DNA from: Christensenellaceae bacterium | GTDB taxonomy: Bacteria; Bacillota; Clostridia; Christensenellales; CAG-138 | Length of the DNA: 64,000 nt | Direction: 5' to 3' | Assembly: GCA_031261085.1 (NCBI GenBank) | Contig: JAISKB010000004.1 | Coordinates: forward strand, 124,001-188,000 | Part shown: piece after piece, positions 28,401-33,743 of the stretch | Numbering within the stretch: the first letter of the stretch is position 1 | How the letters are laid out: every line of letters starts with the position of its first letter | Notes under the pieces: model-generated | What the model saw: the letters and a program-made list of their open reading frames with translations, nothing else | Told to the model about the DNA's origin: nothing | The model's database searches: none | Position numbers and translations under genes: made by a program

Positions 28401-29757
28401 CGCCCGCGCCCGCTTTATAGCCGCTTAAAACATCGTGTATATGCATGCTTTGTACATACTCACGGCCTGTGTTCACGTTTTCGTTGTCGCCGCTCGTATT
28501 CACCTTGATGGTATAGGTTTGCGTAAGGGTTTCGTGAGCCCCACCGTCTATCTCACCGGCTACCACCGTATACTCCCGCGCGGCCGCCGTGGTGAATTCG
28601 CTGCCCGGTGCGGCAGTCTTTTCAACAGACCAAACTTCATCGGTCTGGCCAAAAAGGGTATAGCTGCTGGTGGCTGCCGCCGTATTGCCACCGTTCGCTT
28701 CCGGCTTTTGCTCCCAACCAATAATTGCATTCCCTTCATCGAGCACCGGCTGCGCATCCAAAATATAGCCGGTTATGGATATGGTAGAATCGTTGGGCGT
28801 AACGCCGTTATCAAAATAATAATTGAGCGCAAAGGTGCCAAACAGCGGGTCCTCATGCTCGGGGTTCGGCAGGGTATACACCATGCAGGGGCCCACTATT
28901 GCCTCCCCATTATAGGTAAAGGAGTACGCGGGAACATATTCGAGGGTCGCGCCCGCAATCTCGCTCCCATGAATTACTGGATCGCAATGCGCAAACGCAG
29001 CCGTCGGCACGGGTATCGCGACAATCACGCTCTCGCCGCCGTGGCCTACTACGACCATATCAAACTCGATACCGTTCGCGGCGCCTGTCTTCACTTCGAT
29101 GCTGACGCCATCATCCTCCGGCGTTGCGGTCGTTGGCGAAATGGCCAATGTGAGCGGGGCCGTTTGGGAGCTCCTCAGCTTCGCCCACTTAATGACCGCG
29201 CCCTCGTAGCTTACCTGCAGCAGGTCGGGGATAGCGCGAACGCCCGCAATATCTCCCGCCGGTACCGTAATTATATATTCTTGGGTGAAGCCATTCCCCG
29301 CCGCCATGGAGGCGGGCAGGGTAATTGTTGGGCTAACCAAGGACGGGTAGCCAGTGAACACCAGCTCTGCCGTGAGGCCATCGTAGGTATCCTCTTCTGT
29401 AACGGTGCCAACGGCCACGGCATTGATGGTAACCCTCACAGTCAGGTCTTCCCCAATGTAGCTTACCTCTTCCAATAATATCTCGAGATCCAACTGGCCT
29501 GGATCAAAGGGTGAAATAGCGGAAAGGGCCATAAAGCCTCCGCCTTCGCCTTCACCTTCACCCGCGCCTTCGCCCGCACCTTCGGACGGCGGCGGCGTGC
29601 CGGTATCTTCGCTGGTGTTGACGGGCGTGCCCTCATCGCCGGCTTCCGCAAACGCGATGCCCAGGTCGCTCAGCGTGCTGACCATCATCAGCACAACCAG
29701 CAACAACGATAGGAATGAACGCCAACCTCTTTTTTTGCTTCCCTGATGCTTATTCAC
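13477..29757 (-). CDS. Giant LPXTG-like anchored surface protein 1 (SpaA/Cna-B-like, DUF11-like, SdrD-B-like, InlB-B-like repeats)
   Basis: Single ~5.4 kaa frame; signal peptide NKHQGSKKRGWRSFLSLLLVVLMMVSTLSDLGIAFAE; C-terminal PGLPPKTGD + TM + RRKKNQA. GTG at 29757 preferred over ATG at 29772 because that ATG lies inside the RBS (ATGGAGGG). Confidence 0.93.
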   Translation of the reverse strand: MNKHQGSKKRGWRSFLSLLLVVLMMVSTLSDLGIAFAEAGDEGTPVNTSEDTGTPPPSEGAGEGAGEGEGEGGGFMALSAISPFDPGQLDLEILLEEVSYIGEDLTVRVTINAVAVGTVTEEDTYDGLTAELVFTGYPSLVSPTITLPASMAAGNGFTQEYIITVPAGDIAGVRAIPDLLQVSYEGAVIKWAKLRSSQTAPLTLAISPTTATPEDDGVSIEVKTGAANGIEFDMVVVGHGGESVIVAIPVPTAAFAHCDPVIHGSEIAGATLEYVPAYSFTYNGEAIVGPCMVYTLPNPEHEDPLFGTFALNYYFDNGVTPNDSTISITGYILDAQPVLDEGNAIIGWEQKPEANGGNTAAATSSYTLFGQTDEVWSVEKTAAPGSEFTTAAAREYTVVAGEIDGGAHETLTQTYTIKVNTSGDNENVNTGREYVQSMHIHDVLSGYKAGAGVPTSIVVKQGGVALPIDDPDNPNDNNLVIAPINATSTGIDFDVTINPNTPTNDLTFTVEVTYDKLAYTTPWTPGIVPLETMLTHITNTAQAAVIKVITPLVSTYTNTGSAPAAIGYYQDNPHQPKLTVNKLIEISGPPQKYTSALDIIYGDLMHGAGGTIQFILQPTDTNGVSTGAPQTEDLAFYSVPAPAGSKVEFANLAPGTYKLTETGYITSNYAGMPAKQIVVSDPDVNGSSTVQVGNWGPNAAPANALSPVIGDPVIEAVNTSIGLGDVSIQLMRQHQWVADAITYGPYNDVGLTVTLTKDGTAETHTITNINPTGDGWFNFKSLPSGLYNVSILVGADPVPNTLTALPLEKLGPALDPTNDAAEIAEIALGQVRVSTSADNRYVKNYNRNTGSFLLGKQFLKPDGTADNVGSFYVEFEVSGKTDPLFTPQTIRVPYAGTATDSATAEVVQYAFPAGEYYIKETALYITNGTNAARYTPLGAATNVQVTVQASLYGAAPININGASNIDETSSKIINRSVYGELAIHGYNYAGANLGGSYRIERLTSDGSAVDTAFTALGDVWTNGATTVTVPAGGVLKKLLPAGKYRVTALPGTGYTVVASAGTDVTVAEGTASADASTADGTLHTVALNASVQTAAFMQAVMPTLTTIKRPAADTTKTISGGTYALYKKNGGNWELVVDGTTPKTTTAAAITGVIQFANMPIGEYAVVEVVTPAGGYTLPPYSAAFIANDTLATNTVPFYNETVSVASATGVPTAEVTADDYAATGTPTPTVQFGDGSLLNVRPLTISIRTQKSADSAAVIGPWVYKIYEGATLKGTATATDATPTGATYITFKDETDPAVDLVLQPGHTYTITQTSANPLYLKRGETPFAMIQLNAAGAIVGLTGETTAGKDIFNWEDAELRYSQDGYTIDTAGNKNELQITAANHLKPSLTFQKLGETNTMEPYPTPESTSTRRKRDPLPGALFQLYYEVGSVRHYAMWDEDGRMLGTFTTDEVTFAEDGDGIILTDGAPTAGGSPAALSTLITANNNGNLLLNSIIPPDAIGGIGSKYKLSEVWAPHVIGSEDEEYTFIKTRDIMFDIGANGYADSIWIGSYQVGTNPNDNANPYELVNELDPYFVNLNKWLVHNSSSGLILSGYINDVNEAPHTISREPGGAGYSPVNNDPNYVIDPKNAEDPFQIKFEIWKLKDTGVGAGLTDQDKINTAVENALFSFGSLDNHTAASDAHALYANQPHLVSTAAALNGYEHKDKQGRLVDHWDVNWLGTVAKKMDDLTTGGGADGDPGAYSRQLPAGRYILVESSVWGLASMDAGFATHAPATNAYADGNPLYNPNDFKAEMSTGWNATGVAPSKQVLYFELNDENDDIWPDDETGSKFLRMDVGNYDNGASGGIIGWAARVHASKYGYEIQPNGDTITKGPLTGVAFGVYYGYVNGEGKYQTLGGEQETVTSRSIAYAEVEGGRRINHLGDFVTEYYSFPAYNGVNGGTGAGVVPWEWWNIASDDGTGAAAWEDGAGFTGLKYLENNDGAGMIAHINEAYDGGSIDRVIDFNAQDVIDGVKAAFPTDLAAASDEDCMRAAMSFHLVLIEKGPLPPSYVATNSVIAAMNPPSYCINVLGNFEANAVTGLIAQVQTTNIDHRGVNSLLGPLRNYTGEGKLNVEKFPTGGPSATLNQLTGIQFELYKAPWKKTGPTTGNYDPDETTWELVKGIRHDNSEGSLEAKTDYVVAGDNDNDPEANGDGSTYRDLNTYTQLLPGYYFLKEIPGQSDLDEYNDFGTYTAKVFDGTPANPATGTTFINGLIGPIILPSDGATIIDVDVYDVPMAKLYVRSWWGNAYSADTTLTATYQLKLKDPVLDTFVAYPASGSPITVTASNSGVFDHLVDGDYELTETTISGAATATYRTNTAVITFTVANGIVVLSPQIKVDGASIYTSAPAATNDAVFIANHDVFRDGNTPAWPITVNHPVRGALTIKKGFIDELGVKHSAAATAPNNATSPNLTEAKFAIEKYDDIGDTWAPIAGSPFTWATADWTNGITQLLDAGLYRVTETSVTNNANYSKDTTPVYVTIGNSRVVYLANATAARGTEANPLKVGDVLSGSDAANVDRKFYNNDVRGVLKIHKLLGSEDVPANRLSGAEFDIYSSETGGTEDFVVKANSSYWNAASDKLEHAITLSAGTYWVEETVPPTNYALRTGRFPITVLAATVPTNGTGGNNGVNTLVVQDAVLASFKVVATTTYPAIQDPDNPLNTIVPAEKGKVFGLPLYLYQKTGTSTWTLQQTVSTAIGTGLATFINLGEGTYAVVEGNPMPSTHAWLDVNTHFATAVSGEPILPATTLSSQPSNVVITAAYVDGALVFTPAGQDTLGTDTDSGWEIDHTIDLTMPGGDGTWKPADNLKTLTINHEFSGVRFAAHKQDFDTATTAVKDAVFALYESTDGKTALENAQAGNETPGVTTGFIETATTNTAGNAVFTPIKFASPGAYTYYIKEISAPGYVINEYFDTRLKPVVGGQTNGIGDTPLAIFRDKKLAPLADFNISKTATTLPATIPALRSSGFDATYTIAVAPPDEKGTDDLPLGTGNKLPLSNYQVVDGGFVFKGKNALNATITVPTPDPTYAITKVRVLPSAAFALATDNIKGFVWARVSSTNGLTGVDAVAWQGEWKQLDDTAEWTLPTTGLNPANQTITVDYNTTKPTTAELAEQYPQFQVGAEFVPGDIELDVTFDSFTPALDATQPEVDTIWNGAVVSGSYGGIVKTGSDDETVTVPVPERPTVTLTKAMTIPANGEVTNGGTAVFQLTLKNTSAAGGPNLVHPILIDYMEPNVMALDTTNVGAPDGYLVTGKLEDGNTRLPNMTDMSAAQLDDNVWMWSFPNDTLEPGETLIINVYIKLATFIDGLTTYNEAYATSGAALVPTIAYPTGASFKAGALDRDIIFNGTTNVGAQGDYDKLIGISAPLGLRGLFVRSEDSGIPVKVAGAPRVQKLIQIEHTHESPHTFSAWVNSTTPQEVHPGDIIHYQLRLLNALDTAAIPVFRFVDQLPNIGDGRSTEWNAALRSAMTPLTIGQANVSVSGLSTPPDVTVYSSTLTGAAAALSAAENGLSTAGISATANIVALEFKAAGTSSTYSLPGHTILTVDYAWELPAATNAAWAGLLTDNALKVANNTFWARFTYAGQPTSAESTRVAARLVAPPVAISGYAWEDNYTVDGTWDDSLPASEPGVVGVTATLYKRTVSTDPGAYVDATTTGTGGYYEFTNLESSYGSDVQYLVKFTNPAAATYNFTKANQGAEATDSDAETFSSGYADGSTAWFSADEDQTYVNAGLYEVSTLTGTAWRDTNDDGTKAGTETGTVANIKVTLKKGGVNYADANNIPNPYVYETYTDASGNYSFGRLPKGIDYTVVFDKSTIAASPTETYLWAKVLNATNPAAAANDSDAVFTGTDRVQATATSAAVTVPYGGNAKADPGIYPLSNFIEGYVWEDANLNGQQGLVSDTPSEPAITGVTVKLYRRDVADTTNDIGTLVASTTTSTTTGSDGIYRFTETNELSTVTGLDFSGIYGYRVVFTNPSHATSIAQQYAFTTANTGADATDSDAVKPADAVPSTTDGFGVVGKTAWATTSVNTSNIDCGFYKLGSIQGLAWLDAAPADGIRDNPSSEPRQADVDVTLYKADGTTQVGTSTTADVTGAYTFSRLEPNASYVVKFDKGDVSADSATHTYEWTTTGQGTDATNSDASYTNSTDAEARTGLIALGYGATDAHKTNWDAGIKKLPNYIAGVVWEDVNADGIQSSETTGIATTVKLYKYVDGTIQNSGNPIATISSETDGSYRFDSDKASTFAGGYTDGIEVGSGITYKVEFVNPNSNRYNFSKRPTTGTDGGTWTDVTNRTVTGAAQTAGDTGTFTLAAPGDAHVNAGLYRFVTINGKVWMDRNSDNGLMAGEDGVTGVVVTLYTSAGNRVNDYYTGAAAFTATTSADGLYEFRNVPFAGSPVYEVRFNKENVRSNIETYSWTELTGDSDATSFTTNAAGDNAKTTTFTPAYPVGPTYENTTTKNAGIKPVANYIAGAVWEDEDADGIQSSETTGIATTVKLYKYVNGTIENGGAPIATVTSTGGIYTIAKGSGAAFASGYTDIEVSSTGRTITYKVEFTNPDGTLYNFSKLSVAASNTTTDVTSTTKAADNVTQLSGSTDTFTVPATGGEAHVNAGLYKFVTIKGYVWRDVNHDGIQGGTGEVGITGVTVGLYTATGGTGGTLVQNYTTNANFTTTTVNGVYEFRDVPFAAGTAYEVRFNKAGLTSNIETYEWTLLHATEPLPAVPDPDKDSDAEFTLATATDSHTASVTPAYSTTTKLDAGIYPLPNYIAGVVWEDVNADGIQDVSETTGIAATVKLYMYVNGTIENGGAPIATIISSTTDGTYTIANGSGATFASGYTDIEVSSPGRTITYKVEFTNPNGNQYNFSKLPAGTNDTYTDVANRTVTGAAQTAGDTGTFTVTAPGDAHVNAGLYKFVTIKGKVWLDRNSDDGQMLGEDGQAGVVVTLYTSAGDRVNDYYTGAAAYTATTGADGLYEFRNVPFAGNPVYEVRFNKTNVRDNFETYSWTDPAGDSDATIFTPDETVDDAKTTTIAYTTAPYTTTTTKNAGIKPVANSIGNYVWLDVDNNGIQDAGETGISGVTVRLYSDVDLRVPAGGGTGLRASVGASPAVKLLGKRGPIQATPLAFDPAEGFLIATTETNGTGYFRFASGNASDPTNPTGTKYRLDSRANVHYWLVFENPEPEKYIYTEAKAAGSTAVNDSDVIEFIDAPGHPNDLWYSEGATEQFQLTGSHTDGMDCGFYELPEHTAIFDPRNDGQSWNVTGPGTGWVLNGGKWEIIVREGRHVPIPLPYPKRSGYRFNAWYYLKASNTLDASATDHAWNFDSERMPARDVYLDAKWERRRDDTDDPTPIIPIPGLPPKTGDAVTAPWATLIIAMAIAGWVSVSRRKKNQA
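14450..18830 (-). repeat. Tandem array of 11 SdrD-B-like domains in giant 1 (5 dyads + 1); the three proximal units are conserved at the DNA level with ~0.87 kb period
   Basis: ISGYAWED, LTGTAWRD, IEGYVWED, IQGLAWLD, IAGVVWEDVNADG, INGKVWMDRNSD, IAGAVWEDEDADG, IKGYVWRDVNHDG, IAGVVWEDVNADG, IKGKVWLDRNSD, IGNYVWLDVDNNG. DNA block starting cgtgcca(t/c)..acatac..atacagctta recurs at 15241, 16132, 16993. Confidence 0.9.
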
Positions 29758-29816
29758 AATAATACCCTCCATACCGTAAAGTAAAATTAATATTTATCTT
29801 GTAAGTCCGTGTAACG

Positions 29817-29832
29817 CGGGCCGCGCGGCCCG
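29817..29832. repeat. 16-bp perfect GC-only palindrome in the giant 1 leader
   Basis: CGGGCCGCGCGGCCCG. Confidence 0.8.
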
Positions 29833-29894
29833 TTCTACCGGTTTATACCTTTGATTACGATGTCATTTTTTGGTAACCCCATTTTGCGCATTTA

Positions 29895-29929
29895 GTCCAA
29901 AGCATCGGAAACACTCCGTTGCTTCGGAC
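29895..29929 (-). promoter_or_regulatory. Long leader hairpin upstream of giant 1
   Basis: GTCCAAAGCATCGGA-AACAC-TCCGTTGCTTCGGAC; 13/15 complementary at DNA level, one G-U and one mismatch in the minus-strand RNA. Confidence 0.6.
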
Positions 29930-30214
29930 AACTTCCGTTGGCGCATTTACTACAAATCACAATACATTTATAACAAACATGCCCCACTCGAAGTAAAATT
30001 CAAGTATAATCTCAGATAATAAGTGAATATTTTGCTTATACCTTGTGCCGGCACCTCTTACCTTAAAGGGGTTTGCAGGGTTAATGGTAGCGCCTTTAAG
30101 ATGGAGATTGTGTCCTTTCTTATCGTATTAGTGACCAATTCCGTTTCAAAAGTGTAGTTTTGTTTTTTAAGGTATACTTCTGTTATAACAATTTATAACT
30201 TTATAACTGGTCGA

Positions 30215-30243
30215 ATTATACTACACTTACATTAAACTGTAAA
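30215..30243 (-). promoter_or_regulatory. Strong sigma-A-like promoter upstream of giant 1
   Basis: Minus strand TTTACA-17 bp-TATAAT. Confidence 0.6.
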
Positions 30244-30797
30244 CTGTTTTTTTATTTTATATTACATGTAATTCGCATTTACCATAAACGCAAAGTGTAG
30301 TGTTTTTTCAACGACATGGCAATTCGCTCCCTGGGCGGCAACAATTTTGCGGCACTTATTATTCAATTTTTTGTATTTCTATTGTTTTTGCTTCTATTTC
30401 CGCATGCCGTACCCGCGGTTTTCGCTTGCCGAAAAAACCAAGGAATAATTGAGTTTTTCTCTTTTCTCTCAACGGGTATATGATTCTTGGAATTTCCTCC
30501 TCCACCCTGCCGCATATTTATAGATTTTTTGGCCTTCCAAAAAAACACTTTCGGATAAAAAATCACCACCGCCATTTCCTCAATTCCAGGGCTCCGAATC
30601 GTAAAAATTTCAAAATTGCATTTTTTGTCTGATTTTGATTTTTGTTTTCTTTTTCGTATTGTATGTATTTTTTCCAACATATATTTGCTTTTTTGTCAAT
30701 GTATTGCGCTTTTATTGTAAATACGCAAAAGGCGATTTGAGCTATCCAGTCATACGGGTAAGCGCGGCCAATTGCGCGGGCAAACCGCCGCAAACGC

Positions 30798-30821
30798 AAA
30801 AAAGTGGCAAAGCCACTTTTT
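30798..30821. terminator. Bidirectional intrinsic terminator downstream of the aldo/keto reductase
   Basis: AAAAAAGTGGCAAAGCCACTTTTT. Confidence 0.75.
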
Positions 30822-30885
30822 ACCGCGCCGCGCTATGCAGTTAAACCCGGCGGCCATCCGCCGTTACATGAATATGGCTGCCGCT

Positions 30886-31806
30886 TTAGGGCAATACATT
30901 CCCCGCCGCCAAATAGATCGCGTACCATTCCTCCCGCGTCAGGCGAAGCTCCGTCGCCTTGGCGCAATCCCGAAGGCGGGCCGTGTTCATGGTGCCGGTA
31001 ACGGGCTGCAGGTTGGCGGGGTGCCGCAGCAGCCACGCCAGGGCGATGGTGGTGTTAGGTACCCCATAGTCCGCGGCAAGCGCATCTATCTTCGCGTTGA
31101 GCCGCGGGTACTTGGGGCTGCCCAAAAACACGCCTTCAAAGAAGCCATATTGAAAAGGCGACCAGGGCTGTATCGTAATATCCTGCAGGCGGCAAAAATC
31201 CAGCACGGAGCCATCGCGGTTTATGGCGGCGTCGTCCGCCATATTCACATGCAAGCCCTGCGATATCATATTGGCGTTGGTGATGCTAAGCTGCAGCTGG
31301 TTGGCCACGATGGGCTGCTTTACGAATTTTTGCAGCAGCTGCATCTGCATGGGGTTTTGGTTAGAAACCCCAAAGTGGCGCACCTTGCCGCTATGCTGCA
31401 GCGCGTCAAACGCCTCGGCCACTTCCTCCGGCTCCACCAGCAGGTCGGGCCGGTGCAGCAGCAGCACATCCAAATAATCGGTCTTAAGCCGCCGCAGGCT
31501 CCCCTCCACCGCGCGCAAAATGTGCTCCTTCGAAAAATCGAACGCGACCTCCCTGCGTATGCCGCATTTGGATTGCAGTATCACCCGCTCGCGCACGGCG
31601 GGCGTCATCCCAATGGCCTCGGCAAACAGCTCCTCACACGCGCCGTCGCCATACACGTCCGCATGGTCAAAAAAGTTGGTTCCCAGCTCCAGCGCGGTTT
31701 GCACAAAGCGCGCCGCCTCCGCTTTGCTCAGCCCGCCTATACGCATACAGCCCACCGCCATCGGCGGTACCTGCAGGCCGGATTTCCCTAAAGCAATTTT
31801 ACGCAT
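30886..31806 (-). CDS. Aldo/keto reductase
   Basis: GKSGLQVPPMAVGCMRIGG, FFDHADVYGDG, DYLDVLLLHRPD, RHFGVSNQ. Confidence 0.93.
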   Translation of the reverse strand: MRKIALGKSGLQVPPMAVGCMRIGGLSKAEAARFVQTALELGTNFFDHADVYGDGACEELFAEAIGMTPAVRERVILQSKCGIRREVAFDFSKEHILRAVEGSLRRLKTDYLDVLLLHRPDLLVEPEEVAEAFDALQHSGKVRHFGVSNQNPMQMQLLQKFVKQPIVANQLQLSITNANMISQGLHVNMADDAAINRDGSVLDFCRLQDITIQPWSPFQYGFFEGVFLGSPKYPRLNAKIDALAADYGVPNTTIALAWLLRHPANLQPVTGTMNTARLRDCAKATELRLTREEWYAIYLAAGNVLP

Positions 31807-31926
31807 ACGATTCGTCCCTCCCTATTGTTTTCGTGTTTTGCCCTCAAGCCTTACAGAGTTCTTTCTATAATATACAGCGTCTGCTGTTACATAGTCTTTC
31901 CTTAAACAATTGCTTTACAGGCGCCG

Positions 31927-33105
31927 TCACAGCGCCCGCTGGTAGATGGCCCATACATCCTGCCAATATAGCTTTTGCAAACCGCCCAGCGGCTGCTCCG
32001 CGCCAAACGCCGCGCAGGTCGCCCGTTTCGCCATCCATTCCAGCTTGCCATCATCTATACCCAGCCCGGTTAGCGTGCCGGGCAGGCCCAGCCCAGTGAA
32101 GAAGGCGCGCAGCCGCGCAATGCCCTCCCGCACCAGCGCCTCCGGTTCGCGATAGCTGCCGCGCACGCCCATCACGTTTACGGCGAACTGCACAAACATA
32201 TCGATATTGGTCTTATACACATATTCCATCCAGCTCGGGGTCAGCACGGCCAGGCCCGCGCCGTGCGCCACGTCATACAACGCGCTAAGCTCGTGCTCCA
32301 TGCCATGGCAGGCCCAATCCTGCTGCCGCCCCATGCCCACCAGACCGTTATGCGCCACGGTGCCGGCAAAGCCCACCTCGCACCAGGCATCATAATTGGA
32401 AGGGTCGGCATATACGATGGGCGCGCTTTTTATTATGGTGCGCAGCACCGTTTCGCATAGGCCATCCGTTAGGTCGGTATGCGCGGTGTTGGTAAAGTAG
32501 CGTTCAAACACATGGCTCATCATATCCGCCACGCCGTTGGCGATTTGCTCTTTGGGTAGCGTCATAAACAGCGCGGGGTTCACGATGCTCAGCAGCGGGC
32601 GCAGATGCGGGCTGCCATACCCCAGCTTGCGCCCCGTTTCCTCATTGGTCACCACGCTATCCCCGCTGCCCTCGCTGCCCGCCGCCGGTATGGTGAGTAT
32701 AACCGCCACCGGCAGCGCGCTTTCTATAGGCCGCTGCGTTTCGTACATATCCCAAACATCGCCGTCATAGCGGGCCCCCATGGCGATGGCCTTGCCCGAG
32801 TCGATAGCGCTGCCGCCGCCTACGGCGAGCACCAGATCCACGCCCTCTTTTTTGCACAGCGCGATGCCCTCGCGCACCAGCGCAAGGCGCGGGTTGGGCG
32901 CTACGCCGCCCAGCTCCACATATTCCAACCCGGCGCGCCGCAGCGAGGCCGTGACCGCATCGTATAAGCCGCTCTTTTTAATGCTGCCCCCGCCATAGTG
33001 CAAAAGCACCTTTTTAGCCCGCGGCTTAAGCAGCGCGCCCACCTTATCCTGCTCCCCTTTCCCAAACAGCACGCGGGTCGGCGCGTAAAAATCGAAATTG
33101 AGCAT
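31927..33105 (-). CDS. Iron-containing alcohol dehydrogenase (BDH/YqhD-like)
   Basis: NFDFYAPTRVLFGKGEQDKVG, LAVGGGSAIDSGKAIA, HGMEHELSALYDVAHGAGLAVLTPSWM. Confidence 0.95.
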   Translation of the reverse strand: MLNFDFYAPTRVLFGKGEQDKVGALLKPRAKKVLLHYGGGSIKKSGLYDAVTASLRRAGLEYVELGGVAPNPRLALVREGIALCKKEGVDLVLAVGGGSAIDSGKAIAMGARYDGDVWDMYETQRPIESALPVAVILTIPAAGSEGSGDSVVTNEETGRKLGYGSPHLRPLLSIVNPALFMTLPKEQIANGVADMMSHVFERYFTNTAHTDLTDGLCETVLRTIIKSAPIVYADPSNYDAWCEVGFAGTVAHNGLVGMGRQQDWACHGMEHELSALYDVAHGAGLAVLTPSWMEYVYKTNIDMFVQFAVNVMGVRGSYREPEALVREGIARLRAFFTGLGLPGTLTGLGIDDGKLEWMAKRATCAAFGAEQPLGGLQKLYWQDVWAIYQRAL

Positions 33106-33134
33106 ATCCCGTTCTCCTTTTTATGTGTTTTCGT

Positions 33135-33163
33135 TTGACAAAGCCCTGGCTTCCTTTTATACT
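33135..33163 (+). promoter_or_regulatory. Promoter of the merR-family gene
   Basis: TTGACA (33135-33140)-17 bp-TATACT (33158-33163). Confidence 0.7.
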
Positions 33164-33167
33164 TCTC

Positions 33168-33198
33168 ATCATAAAGCTTAACCTTAACTCTAAGTCAA
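33168..33198 (-). promoter_or_regulatory. MerR-type promoter/operator for the alcohol dehydrogenase
   Basis: Minus strand TTGACT-19 bp-TATGAT; spacer holds the imperfect dyad CTTAGAGTTAAGGTTAAG. Confidence 0.8.
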
Positions 33199-33234
33199 GC
33201 GTTACTTTTGCAAAATAATGAGAGGGTTTTTGTG

Positions 33235-33666
33235 ATGGGCTACACGATCAAGCAGGTATCCGAGCGCAGCAATTTAACCGCGCATGTGCTGCGGTATTAC
33301 GAAAAGGAGGGGTTGTTGCCCCCTGTGCGCCGCAGCTCCAGCGGCATACGGCATTATACCGAGGAGGACCTGGAGTGCCTCGATTGGATCTGCTGCCTGA
33401 AGAACACCGGCATGTCCATCAAGCAAATTAAGGCGTTTATGGCGCTGCACGCCGCCGGGCCAAACACCCTGCCCCAGCGCTGCGATATGCTGCGGGCGCA
33501 CAAGCTGCAGGTGGAGGCGCAGATGCTCGAGCTGCAAAGGCATCTCGAAAAGGTCTCCCACAAAATCGAATATTTTACGGGCCAATACGCGGCCTATCTT
33601 GCTGGGGGTGGTTCTGCCCGCCCCGCTGCGGGCGATGCGCAGCTGGCGGAAAGCCCTATAATTTGA
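33235..33666 (+). CDS. MerR-family transcriptional regulator (AdhR/NmlR-like)
   Basis: YTIKQVSERSNLTAHVLRYYEKEGLLPPVRRSSSGIRHYTEEDLECLDWICCLKNTGMSIKQIKAF; RBS GAGAGGG upstream of ATG 33235. Confidence 0.9.
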   Translation: MGYTIKQVSERSNLTAHVLRYYEKEGLLPPVRRSSSGIRHYTEEDLECLDWICCLKNTGMSIKQIKAFMALHAAGPNTLPQRCDMLRAHKLQVEAQMLELQRHLEKVSHKIEYFTGQYAAYLAGGGSARPAAGDAQLAESPII

Positions 33667-33743
33667 TATGATAAGAGCATGATTTTAGCGCGTTACCGGC
33701 GCCGGGCAACCCCGCGCCAAAGCGCTGGTTTTAGGAGGCGTCT

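Noticed and set aside
13500-29700. Many long plus-strand ORFs inside giant 1 (e.g. 25834-26781, 28435-29478, 19963-20769)
   Set aside because: They overlap a continuous minus-strand frame with clear protein-domain homology; their Arg/His/Gly/Ala-rich products are the usual shadow of GC-biased codons on the opposite strand.
30363-30680. 105-aa minus-strand ORF in the AT-rich intergenic island
   Set aside because: Low-complexity Lys/Asn-rich product with no recognised motif; probably non-coding, but listed as a possible refuter of the non-coding call.
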